DNA from: Arthonia radiata
Taxonomy: Eukaryota; Ascomycota; Arthoniomycetes; Arthoniales; Arthoniaceae
Assembly: GCA_002989075.1 (NCBI GenBank)
Contig: PSQN01000003.1
Location: forward strand, 1,616,340-1,680,339
Reading direction: 5' to 3'
Length of the DNA stretch: 64,000 nt
Part shown: piece by piece, positions 1 to 11,237 of the stretch
Position numbering within the stretch: the first letter of the stretch is position 1
Layout: each line of letters begins with the position of its first letter
Program-made: the position numbers and the translations under genes
Notes under the pieces: model-generated
What the model was told of the DNA's origin: nothing
The model's input: the letters and a program-made list of their open reading frames with translations, nothing else
The model's database searches: none

Positions 1-1210
1 CTTAGGAGGGGATGCCGCGGTCAATAAATAATGCAGTACAGCAGAGGCGGTGCCGAACCTCTGGAGATAGCGATGGGTTGGCTGAACAGCCCCGGGCGGT
101 CGCTTTGACCTGTGATAGCGCAGCACTGCGTGGCGGCGACTGTGATAGCCAACACCTGCCGAACGCTAGTACCTACGACCGGCCCGATCGCTCGGGATCA
201 GCACACAATCAGCACTCGTAGTTGAACGCGATAATAATTCGCACGGATCCACCGCTCCGGCGGTCGCGCCCCTGGCTGTTGCAGCGTAGTAATAGGACCA
301 CCCATGTTTCCAAGCCCCTAACGCTTGGCCCAACGAGGATCTCGCTTGTCTCCTCCCACTTGTGTACATCAACGGACCAAGGGCAGCGAGCAAAGGCGCA
401 TAGTTGCGGTAGCAGGTGCTGCAGAGGCCGCGTCGTCTTAGCTGCTGATCGTCCATTGACAGAAAAAGGCGCAGTACGAGGAAGATGGCCCGACACTGTT
501 CGAAGCGGCCAATGGCCGGCTGAAACTGCAGGGTTCGTTACTCGGAGTGGGCGCCGTACCGATCGCGGCGCTTGAGCGACCAGCCCGGCTGAGAATATCT
601 GTGCCGTAGGTAGATCTAGGTGGCGATGACTTAAGCGTACAACCATTCGTGTGCCCGGCGGTCGTGACTCATTGCGGTAACCCAATAGGCGGGATCACCG
701 GCGAAGGCGAAAGAACGCTGTCGACAGACCGTAATGTATAAGGCATATGCTCGTAGCAGCACGTCTAAGGTTGATTGTTGGGCACTCAAACTGGGGGCGG
801 AATAGGGGTCGGTCGCTATTTCCTACCTTTGTACAGCGAGCACTAGATCCATTGTAAGCGTTACGCTCATACGGATTCAAGGAGGGCGGGTCGAGAGATA
901 GTCTGTAGTGCAGGGCCTGGCTGCATGGATGGGCTCGTTAGTTGCAGGACTAGAGTCGTATTGACCTCGAACTAGCTTACAGCCGTGGCGTGAGCGAGAA
1001 AAGGACCGGCGGCAGACGCAAAGGGCTTAGTTTGGCGTAGACGGAGACGCCTTGAGCGAGGGTAAGGAGGAAAGATGGCACGAGGGAGCGGCGAGGCTTT
1101 ATAGTTTTTGAACGCGCACGGGCCACGCCTGCAGGACCGTCGCGGACCAGACGGTGGATCCGATTGGCCCGCTGAGGGAGCAGCTTCCTGTTGCGGGCGA
1201 TCCAGCACAT
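1..1210. other. GC-rich segment without a supportable gene
   Basis: Base composition is that of the gene islands, and it switches abruptly to AT-rich sequence at about 1206-1215. Several overlapping short open frames exist on both strands, but none has a recognisable motif, a convincing intron pattern or the frame-specific codon bias seen in the genes further on. It may be the end of a host intergenic region cut by the window. I see no tRNA, rRNA or repeat structure in it. Confidence 0.5.
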
Positions 1211-1271
1211 AGATTACTAAGTAATAAAATACTTTATATTTACAAAGTAATTAATTTAATAGTAAGCTTAG

Positions 1272-1779
1272 TATTAAAAAGATATAGAGAAGAAGAAGGA
1301 TACTACTATAAAGAGTAGAAAGATAGAATTAGCTTAAGACTAATACAATACTTAAGCTTAATATAGGTATAATACTTAGTAGCAAGGGAAAGCTATTGTT
1401 ATATTGTCTGTCTTATTAGCTAGAACTCTCTAGAGAAATTCTAGCTTATATATCTAAGTCTAATAGCTTGTATAGAACTTACTAAATATCTATTCTTTTT
1501 AATAGAGGCTAGATAATCTATAACTTACCGTATAAAACAGTAATTTTATCTATTTAAAACTATTAGTCTCTAAATTTATTCTATATTGTCTTAAACTATA
1601 GACCAGCTGTCTAGAATAGGTTGTATAATACTTCTTTTTATCTTAAATTCGGGCTACTAGGCCCGACCCTTTAGATAAAAGGCTTGTTCTATTTTAGACC
1701 AAGATAGCCGGTAGAATCTATTCAATACTCTAGGCTCCTAGAGGTTCCAACTAACCAGCTAGATGGTTAATTTCTAATA
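1272..1779 (-). repeat. Solo LTR, Copia family, with 5-bp target duplication
   Basis: About 508 bp aligned end to end with the LTRs at 30611-31117 and 63066-63571 (opposite orientation). The flanking pentamer CTTAG occurs immediately before (1267-1271) and after (1780-1784), which is a target-site duplication. No internal Copia sequence is attached, so this is a solo LTR left by LTR-LTR recombination inside older AT-rich sequence. The strand follows the coding direction of the full element at 30611-41092. It is a fossil; differences from the other copies are almost all transitions. Confidence 0.88.
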
Positions 1780-4700
1780 CTTAGTAAATAAATTTTTTAT
1801 TAATATTTAACTTTAAAATTATATACTAATAAAAAGCTATAAATAAAAAAATAGATATTTTAATATAAAGAGCTTTAAATTTAAAAGTAAAAGAAGACTC
1901 TAATATATTTCAAACCTTATTAATAACTAATAAACTTTCTTTTAAAGTCTAGTAAAACTATTAAGTTTATATAATTAAAATAAAGTATAAAATAAAGCTA
2001 TTTTAATCTTTTAAAGAATTGATTAAAAACATAAATCTAAAAAATAAGTTTTTTAATTAAATTTATTATACTTTAGTAAACTACTAAAAGAATAATTTAA
2101 TTAAAAAAAATATAGAAAAATACTATCTTTTTCTTTACTTTAATTTTAATAGTCTATTACTAATATAAAAGTATTTTATAGTCTCTAATTCTTATATTAT
2201 TAAAGTAATTAATAAGATATTCTTTTTTATAAAGATAAAATGTTTAAAAATTAGTAATATAATTTTATAGCTAATCTAATATTACCAGTTTTTATAACCA
2301 TCTTAGAAAATTAAATAGTTTATTAATAATTATAATATTTATTATAGAGTAAAGCTTTAAAATAAAAAATCTACTAAAATATTTTAACTATTATTAGCTC
2401 TAAAGAGGTCTAATTTTAACTATACTATAGACTTTATTACCAAACTTCTAAAGTTAAAACTAAATAAAGATTACCTTTTAAATTTTAGTTAATAAACTTA
2501 TTAAGTTAAAACCCTTTTTTTTATAAGTTTATTTTAAGTAATATAAATATAGAGTTAATAGTAAATCTAATATACTAAAATATATAGTATAAGTAAGGGC
2601 TTTTAAGATTGTTAATATTAAACTAAAATCTTTATTTTATAAGTATAATTTAAAAGTACTTAATAAAGTAGCTAAAAGTAAGTACTAAACTATTAATAGT
2701 ATATTATTTTTAAACTAACAGATAATTTAAAATTTCTTACTAAAGTGTAGAAGTATACTTCTAAATATTTATTAATTAATTTTAAGATAAATAGTATAAT
2801 ATACTTTTTATAGTAGAACTAGTAGCTAGTACTATAGTCTCTAAAATAACTAAGATATTACTATATAGAATAATATATAAATTTAGATTTAAAATAAGCT
2901 TTAAATTTATTACTAAAACTATTAATTAAGACTAATTAACATATAATAGAATATAAAAAGATAAAATAAATCTAATAGTAAGTAAATTTAAAAAACTTTA
3001 GACTTAAAATAAAGTAAATATAGAAGAGGTATAACTAAAAATAATAAAGTAAGCTAATAAATAGTAGTCTAATATTACCTTTACAATTAGTAATAAACTC
3101 TAGTTATTGTCTAAAAATATAAAGACTAATTAACTATTAAAGAAGCTTAATTATAAGTATATTAAATTATATATAATTATATATTAATAAAAAATATCTA
3201 TACTTTTAACTTACTAAAATTTATAAAAATTTATAAAATCTTTAACTTATTAATACTATTAAAGAACTCTAATTAATCTTTAAAAGGCTAAAAATATCTA
3301 AAATTAGAGCTAATTATAATAAATAATAATAATAATAAATAGATAGTTAAAAATACTATTAATATATAAAAACATTAAAAGTAAATTTAAGCTTAAATAA
3401 AATAGTATAGATATAATAAAAACTACTAATAGTATTTAATTAAAGACTTTAAATATACTTAAGATTTATTAAAAAGTTTCTATAAATACTATTTATATAA
3501 ACTCTAACTATTATAGGCAAAACCCTCTATTATCTTATTAGTTAAGAGTAATTAGCTAAATAGAGAGAGAAGTAGTATTATAAAATTAACTTAAATTAAC
3601 TATTTACTATATTTAGAAGCTATTAATATACCTACTATATTAAAAAACTATTCTTTACTATAGATATCTTTTAGTTATTTAAATAAAGATAAAGGCTTAG
3701 TAAGTAGTTTTAACTAACTTAAATAGTAGTTTTAGCTTTCTAAATAGTTATTCTATAGCTTTAGAATTCTTTTATTTCTTTATATAGTTAATAAGTTTAT
3801 CTTAATATTATCTATAATAAGAAGAATATAAAGATTATAAAGTAATAGTAATAGATTAAGAAGCTTTTTTCTTATATTACTTAGCTAGCTTAAGATTTTT
3901 TAGCTATTTTTATATCTAGTATTAGCTGTAAGAGACTATTTTTTATTATTTAAGTAATTTAAAACTAGAATTAGCTATATAGTTTAGATATAATATAAAA
4001 TATTATACTTATATAATACTCTAAAAACTTACTGATTTAGACTATTAAGTAAAAATTAGTCTCTAAGTAATATACTATAAAGAATCTTAAAGATCTAAAT
4101 ATAGAGATTTAAAAGTATAGTAGAGAGATTCTAAAAAAGAAGCCTAAAGTTACTAAATCTAAGTATATTAGTAATAATAAGAAGAATACTAAAGGTCTAA
4201 ATACTAAATAAAGAAAAAAAAAATAGATAATTAGAGTATTTTAAAAAAGTTATTTTAGAAAAAGCTACTACTAAAATAGCTAAATATATATATACTTAAT
4301 AGAATTCTACTAGTAATAGTACTAGTAGATTAATTAAATAGAATAGTAATTTACTATTCTATAACTAATTTTATTTATTAGCTTCTTATAAAGGCCTTAT
4401 AATAAGCTTTATAATAAGTAGTTAAAGGGTATAGTACTATATAGTACTAAGTAAACTTTCTTTATATATCTATATAGATAATAATATAGATAGTATATAG
4501 ATTTAATCTAATTAGATTAGATTTTAGATAAATAGCTCTTAATCTATTTTTAAATTCTTAGAAAGTAGAGAAGCTAATTTAAGCTTACTCTAAAGTTTAA
4601 TCTAATCTAAACCTATTAGGTTTCTCTATACCTATAGAAAACTATAGTAATATCTATACTAACTATATCTACTATCTTTAGTTTAATAAGTAAAATTAAC

Positions 4701-5052
4701 TAGCTATTAGAGAGAATAGGCTTAGTATATATATCTTCTTTCTAACTAGACTCTAAATTTTAAGTATAAATAAGATAAATATTAGTATATAGTTTTAATA
4801 ATACTATAGTCTTATTTATAGTATTCAGACTAGTATAAAGAATATTAATTTAAATATCTTTAGCTAGTATTTTATAACTAAGATTACTAGTAAAAAGATA
4901 ATCACTAATTTAATAATTAAAAAGTTTAAGATATACTACTACTATCTCTATAAATCTATATATAGGTATAATAATATAGAGTAGTAGTAAGACTAGTAGT
5001 TCTCTTTAGCTTAATAAATAATAAAGTAGAATTCTTTCTACTACTAACTTTA

Positions 5053-5148
5053 CTATCTAATTTATAATAATAGCTAAAAGTAGTTTATCTTTTATCTCTA
5101 CTATCTAATTTATAATAATAGCTAAAAGTAGTTTATCTTTTATCTCTA
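5053..5148. repeat. Perfect 48-bp tandem duplication in RIPed DNA
   Basis: Bases 5053-5100 are repeated without a single difference at 5101-5148. Because the surrounding sequence is saturated with RIP-type changes, two identical copies imply that the duplication arose after the mutation episode (or that 48 bp is too short to be recognised by RIP). Confidence 0.9.
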
Positions 5149-8100
5149 CTATATTAAATATACTATTAAATATACTATTAAGAATAGTTATATCTTCTTT
5201 AGATATATTAATCTTAATGCTAGCTCTATAATTAAAAATAACTTAAATATTAATATAATATAGAGATCTATAAGTCTTAATAATAATAAAAGAATAATTA
5301 TACTATTATTCTATCTAAGATATATAAGCTAAAGACCTTTAAATAGTAGTATAAAGATATATAGACTTATAATTTAAATAAATTTAAGATTATTAATAAC
5401 TTTATTAGTTATATTATAAATAAATACTTTACAATACTAATAAGAAGAAGTATAGTACTAATAAAACTTCTATATCTTATAAAAGAGATAATATTTATAT
5501 TACTAATCTATACCTTTTTTATAGTTTAACTAGTTTAATAATTAATATCTAATATATAATACTTCTTTAGTTAATTAGTATTTAAGATAATTATTAAATA
5601 ATAGAAGTTCTATTTATAATTATATAAAGTATACTTAGTAAGTCTTACTATAATTAAATAGCTCTACTAGTCTTACTCTCTAGTAAGCTAAAAAACTATA
5701 CTACTATTCTTTTTTACTTTAGTAGTAGTATCTAACTAAAGATAGACTTTATAATCTTAGATACTCTTATTAGCTATACTAAATAAAATTAGTATAATAC
5801 TCTCTATAACTATAATATCTACTTAATAGTAAAGCTAAAGAAAATTTAATAAAATTTAATAAGTTTTATAAGAACTAAAAGAAGTATATAGTAAAATATT
5901 TCTTAAAGTTATTTACTAATATATAGCTAGCTAAAAAGAGAATATATAAAGATAATTCTTACTTTCTAAACTAGAAAAATAGTACTCTAAATAACTGTAC
6001 TAAGAGTCTAATACTAATAAGTAGATATAAGACTATAACTAAGAATAATAGTAGATTATATAGTATAGAGCTAGATAAATAAAATAAGTATAAGTATTAA
6101 GTAGAGAATAATTCTAATAGCTAGTTAGTATTATAGTAGTAGTAGAGGTTTAGAAAGTATACTAGTCTTATTATTTCTACTCTTTATATTTATTACTACT
6201 ACTAGCTAAATACTTAGATATAAATATAGTATCTTTTATTTATATTATTTAGAAGTCTATACTTCTTTATTATAATATAAAGCTATTCTATATTTAGTAT
6301 TAATAGTAATATCTATAAATAGATATCTAAGTAGAGAATAATTATAGTAGTATAGATAAAACCTATTATCTAAAAACTTAGATATTTATATAGTTATCTA
6401 TTATTTATAGCTTCTATCTTACTTAGTAAGTTAGACTTAACTAGTAGAAATTAGATTATTTAAAAGTAAGCTTCTTATTATCTTCTAACTTTTCTTTTAA
6501 TTAGAGCTAGCTAGTATAGTACACTACTACTATTAGCTCTACTAATCTCTACTTTAACTATCTCTTAATAAGCTAGCTTACTCTATTATAATATAACTAT
6601 AAAGAATTACTATATATTACTACTAGTTTTTAAGACTCTTAGTTATCTATAAGACTTAGAAATATTTATAAAATTTAACTTAAAAGATACTTACTACTAT
6701 ATTTATATATATAAATATAGTAAGTAAAAAATAGTAATTTATATTTAATACAGATACTATATATACTTAGTAATATTTTTTAGACTTTTAAGTACTTTTA
6801 CTATATTCTAGATATATATCTATAAAATTATATATAATCTTATTAATACTATATATATTATTTATAGAAATAATATATTAATTTTTTAGATAATAAAAAG
6901 AGCTATAAAACTTAAATATAATATTCGTAATAAAGAACTTATAGTAATATAGACTAGCTTTAAGTACTAGTACTATTAGTATATAGTATATAGTAAAGAT
7001 TATAATAAATTATAATAAATTATAGTATTTTATAATAAATAAAGTATTATCTTACTAATAGATATACTAAAAAAAATTTATTAGTATTTAACTTTAAGAT
7101 ACTATACTATATAAATACTATTATATTATCTAGATTATAAAAATTTATATATAGTAAAAAAAGAATACTAATAAAATATTATTAAATTTATTATAGAAGC
7201 TTAGAAGTAGTAATATTTTATATAGTATAAAGAATAAAGTTCTAAGTTTAAAGATAGATATAATTACTATCTTAATTATACTACTTAGTAACTAATATAA
7301 AATAATTTGATAGTTTAGCTACCAATCTAAAACTTTAAATATAACTATAGTTTAAATTAAAGATAAATTAGAGTTAGATATAGATTATATATAGAATATA
7401 TAAAAGTATAAAATATATTTATCTTTCTTTACTAATATAGAGCCTTTTCTAGTAGCTCTTATATTATAAGTTAAGATAGTTATAGCTACTACTCTTAAAA
7501 TAGTATATAATAATACTTTTTAAACTCTTATATTTTTAATTTTTAAAGTCTAATAAAAGAAAACTTTTATAAAGTAGAAAATAAGTAGAATTATAAATAC
7601 TAGCTAGAATTAAATTTTAATAGAATATAAACTTAAAAACTATATATTTTCTTCTACTATACTAAGTATATCTTTATTATATAAATTATAAAAGACATAT
7701 ATTTAAATTTTATATAAACTAATATTCTTTAATTTATAAGATTTACTCTATATATTATATTATTTTAAAAAAATCTTTATAATTAGATAAATATAGCCTC
7801 TAGCTATTATCTCTTTAGAGAATAATTTAGCTCTAGATATTATAAGATACTATTATATTTTTATACTAGATAAGTAGAATAATAAGTTAGAGTTATAGAA
7901 GAACTTACTTTAGAAGTAGACCTATTAATAGGAGTAAACCTAAATATAGTAGAAATTATAAAGATAAATTAGAGATAATCTAATACTATATTATCTATAA
8001 GCTTATTACTAAAAAGAGATATAGAAGTCTATTAAAGAAGATAAGATTAAAGACTAAGTAAAAGGTTAGAATAAGGTTAAAGAAAAAAAGAGAAAGCTTA

Positions 8101-8560
8101 GAAGAGTAGAAGCCTTATTTTATATCTATTATTAGATACTAATTATAAAGATTCTATCTATAGATACTAATTTAGAAAGTAAAGAAACTTATTTATATAG
8201 ATTACTACTATCTATAAGAGTAACTAATTAGTAAAAGTATATATAAGAGTATATAAAAAATATAAAACTAGATAAAAATAATATAAAACCTTACTATTAG
8301 GCTTATAAATTAAGCTTAGAAGCTTTAAATTAAAAAATAAAGCTTAGTACTATAACTAAGTACTATAGATAACTTACTAGTACTAAATAATATATAGAAT
8401 TATAGTAAGTAATATTACTCTTTTTTAGGCTAAATATAGATATAAGCTAGTAGATTCTTAATAAATTTATTACTCTATCGGAGTTAATAAAAAAAAGATA
8501 TAACTAATATAATAAACTATATCTAGATTAAGAGTAATCCTCTTTAAGAAGAAAGATAGT

Positions 8561-8756
8561 TATAATATATAAACGTCTAGATAGTAGATTAGAATAGAAT
8601 ATTACCTCTTTAGAAAGACTATAATTATAGAAGAGTATACTCTATCTAGTAGATACATTGCTTCCTTTTCTCCTTAATAATTAGCTTAAATACAATTAGA
8701 GCCTATTTAGGCCCTATTTGCTGCCTAATTGATCCCTGCCCCATAGCCGTATTACA
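8561..8756 (+). repeat. G1 Gypsy-family LTR at the block edge
   Basis: This 196-bp LTR is homologous to those at 42873-43068 and 48759-48954 (there in opposite orientation) and 62665-62860. A degenerate purine tract (AAGAAGAAAGA) lies just before it, matching the polypurine tract position of the other G1 copies, so it is the 3' LTR of a plus-oriented element. It ends in ATTACA and abuts GC-normal DNA. Fossil. Confidence 0.85.
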
Positions 8757-8910
8757 GTCGCGGGGAGCGCTAGTTGATTGGTATATTTTCAAGAGGTGAT
8801 CCTTACAGTGTGACGCAACAGCGTAGGCGGCTTGCTTTCGTACGGAACTTTCGTGCGGACCCATTCGTATTTCTTAGAAGCCTGTTACCGACAGATTGTA
8901 GGGAACTCAT

Positions 8911-9763
8911 ATGATCGAGCAAGAAGCTTATTACTAGCAGGTTGTAGGGACGTTATCTGAGCGAGTAAACCGTCGCCTTGTGCCAGATCGTTCTCAGGAG
9001 CAGCTTGATGGAGAGTTTGTGGAGCGATTCTCCTCGGATCGATTCTCAGAACAGGATAGGTCACCAACCATATTGCAGACTGCAGCTCCATTTTCGCAAG
9101 AGCATCCGTGGCACAACCAGATCCGTCGCGACGCCTATGACTATGGCCTTGTTCCGCCAGATACCGACCAGCGGCCGATTGTCGATCTACAGTTCTTCGG
9201 CTATATTAAGCCGGTCTACAGAAATTGTGTCGAGTTCTCGTATGGTAACAAGGACGCTCTTAGCATGACTCAGGTGAATTCGTTTGCTCGCCGTTTGTAG
9301 CCTCAGTTCTTCCTGATGACATACTGTAATTCCAACGTTCCGCTACCGCATTGAATAAGATAACAGCGAGCGCTCCAATGCGACGATGGAAGAATAAGCA
9401 TATCCCTCACAATACTTGGCTTGAAAGGGAGCCGGACTGACCGCTCTCTCTGCAGCTTGAACAAGCTCGCATCCCACTTGGGAGGCTTTGTTACAACTTC
9501 CTGGTGAGTAGCCTGGACTCCTTGCGCCCGGGGCAGAGCTGCACATCCGCGTTACGATCCGCGCCGCGAATAAGGATGACGGACATTCAGTGGTCGAGCA
9601 ACACTCGAAATTTGGCGGGTGGGCAATCGTGGTCGACGGCGGCCGCGTTTTCATTCTGGCTCAGGATCCGAGTGAACCGACTCTCGTTGCGGCTTGCTTC
9701 GCAATTGTCGCCGCAAAAAAGCTTGTCGAGGAGCTGCGTGAGATGAATATGAGGAAGGGGTAG
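8911..9763 (+). pseudogene. Decayed gene of unknown family with RIP-type nonsense changes
   Basis: I do not recognise the family. A frame from ATG 8911 runs to 9273 with one internal stop (TAG at 8935). The sequence then reads ...SMTQ before a GTGAAT donor-like site. A second continuous frame runs from 9332 to the stop at 9761-9763. This second frame carries five stops (TAA, TAA, TGA, TGA, TAG) between 9356 and 9510, then an undisturbed stretch that looks strongly coding, ending ...KKLVEELREMNMRKG with GGWAIVVDGG before it. The two frames are joined by a plausible 56-58 nt intron whose acceptor AG is missing. Every stop can be derived from CAA, CAG or CGA by one C-to-T change. Taken together this reads as one host gene of roughly 260 codons damaged by RIP leaking from the adjacent repeat block (edge at 8756). 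Alternatively, the middle could be spliced differently, since another frame is open from 9330 to 9436. Confidence 0.5.
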
Positions 9764-10163
9764 AGCTGTGCTCCGAGGTGGTACTTGCTTTGCGCCAGGG
9801 GTCTTGTTCGTCGATATATATCAGCACAAATTCGCTGCTAGTGCTACTAAAAAGGAGCGAAGTCCAGAAGCGAGGTGTCGCCAGAAGCGAGGTGTCGCCA
9901 GAAGCGAGACGTCTTATGAAGCTTCTGGGGGAGTGGAGTGGATACTTGAGTCTACGTTGGCCTTGTCAAGAAAAACTTGTAGCGCGACTTACGACAGGCA
10001 TTGTTAGTCTGTGGACGACATCCCGCAGCTGCTAGTACTGTGTGTTGCTTTCACTGGCCGATGCCTAGATTATTTGCATCCTCCGTCACTGCTTGTGTCC
10101 CCGCGCTAATCGCTTTGACGGCACGTAATACCCTCGAGTAGGCTTGGTGCAGGCTCTTCAACT
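9764..10163. other. Intergenic segment with a short tandem repeat
   Basis: No supportable gene. It holds the 17-bp tandem repeat listed separately and is the 3' intergenic space between the decayed plus-strand gene and the minus-strand HAD-like gene. Confidence 0.5.
9864..9908. repeat. 17-bp tandem repeat (2.6 copies)
   Basis: The unit CCAGAAGCGAGGTGTCG is present twice exactly (9864-9880, 9881-9897) and then partially (9898-9908). A related sequence with transition differences, GTGTCACCAGAAGTGAG, occurs near 23514-23530 in the other gene island. Confidence 0.85.
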
Positions 10164-11015
10164 TCACTGTGTGTACTCCGCTTTCTGCCCAGTGCCTATC
10201 TTCGATATGTCTTGATTCTTCGATGGTAAATTTGAGGTCCGTGCCACGGTCTGCGCTATTCTAAGGCTAGCCACAATCCCGGCGAACGCGCTAAGCGTAC
10301 CGTCTGGGGTTTTCACGCGCACTGTCTCTAGCCCAAGCTCTTTTGCAGGATAGTCGTTGCCACCCGGAAAGATGGCGTCCCCGATGAACACCATATGCTC
10401 GAGCGCGAACCCGCTCGTATCGCGCAGCTTCTTGAGACCGTACCCCTTGTCAACACCCTGACGTGTAATGTCTACTGACGTAGCGCCGCCCACATTGATC
10501 GATAGACCGGGCAATCGCTTGCGCAGGTCCGCTTGTATCATCTTGCGCTTGGCGAAATCAGGATCCAAAGTCTCCTTGATTTTGACCGGCGCTTGCTGGC
10601 CGAGCGCAGAGAGCGTAATTTGGCAGCCGCGGTCCTCAATGCGATTACCCCAGGTGTGCTCTGGCTTCTGCCCTGTTGCCTCAAGCGCAGCATCGAAGGC
10701 GTCGAGGATCCTCTTCTTCTCGTTGTCACTGAACAGCTCTGCATAAACCGCTTTCCATTGGCCGGTCCTGTGGGTGTAGAGTTTCGTTTCGGTCGTCGGC
10801 ATAAGTCACAGCTTGGACAGATCTGCGCGCGCCGGCAGACGGCTGGCGACTTGCTTGTCGAATTGCGGCCAGTCGTCGCCGGAGATGACCGCGACATGAA
10901 CAACAGTGAGCAAGTCGGCCAGCGCCTCACTCATGTCGTCCTGCAATGGTGCCTTGCTCTTTGCAAGCGTGCCATCAAGGTCGAATGCGACGAGTGGTTG
11001 TGTTTCTGCCGCAGA
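10164..11015 (-). pseudogene. HAD-IIB (Cof / phosphomannomutase-like) hydrolase with in-frame stop
   Basis: The minus-strand frame shows all HAD superfamily landmarks. Motif I FDLDGT lies near 10965-10985, motif II is in VISGDDWPQF, the cap-region lysine is in DKGYGLKKL, and motif III/IV is GDAIFPGGNDYPA. From memory of the family this is closest to the bacterial HAD-IIB phosphatases that share the TWGxxIEDRGxQIT and GGATSxDxTR segments; members dephosphorylate small sugar phosphates in the cytosol. The frame is interrupted by TGA at 10806-10808, exactly where homologous sequence continues, and by TAG at 11016-11018 upstream of motif I, with no ATG between. A protein starting at ATG 10802 would lack motif I and could not act as a phosphatase. 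So either it is a pseudogene, or an upstream exon supplies the start and the TGA is an error. It lies 220 bp downstream of the APH gene on the same strand. Bacterial resemblance suggests transfer, which is inference. Confidence 0.7.
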
Positions 11016-11237
11016 CTATTGGGGAGATGGAGGGGCGGGCGTGACCTGCTCAGCCGCCAACCTCGTTGCCTGAGTGAAGATCTTCACGGTCGCCCGACAA
11101 ACCTAGGCTGCGCAATCAGAGACTTCGAAGCGCTTCCTCAACCCCTGCGAAACGTAAATGGGGCAGCCGGAGAGTATAGGCCATAATGATGCTCCGTGTG
11201 ACTCGTTGGATCAGGTCTATGAAGACAGCGCTCAACG
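11016..11237. other. Short spacer between APH and HAD-like genes
   Basis: About 220 bp of normal GC content. It would hold the 3' end signals of the APH gene and the 5' end of the HAD-like gene. I could not find a convincing first exon for the latter here. Confidence 0.4.

Larger units (their letters stand above)
1211..8756. repeat. AT-rich RIP-mutated transposon block A
   Basis: This block is very AT-rich and full of TA dinucleotides and TAA/TAG triplets, with no open frame of note, bounded by GC-normal DNA on both sides. It ends exactly at the outer edge of a G1 Gypsy-type LTR (8561-8756). A plus-strand frame around 6900-7150 resembles the RNase H to connection region of Gypsy elements. 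The last kilobase before the LTR (about 7950-8560) matches 62030-62664 and the reverse complement of 43069-44000. So at least its right part is a plus-oriented, badly decayed G1 copy. I could not find a matching left LTR, and the first part of the block stays unclassified. Confidence 0.75.

Noticed and set aside
12-1208. Several short open frames on both strands
   Set aside because: They overlap each other in different frames, have no motif, and no intron signals or codon pattern favour one of them.
10533-11186. Plus-strand frame of 217 codons opposite the HAD-like gene
   Set aside because: It is the antisense shadow of a frame that shows all HAD motifs.
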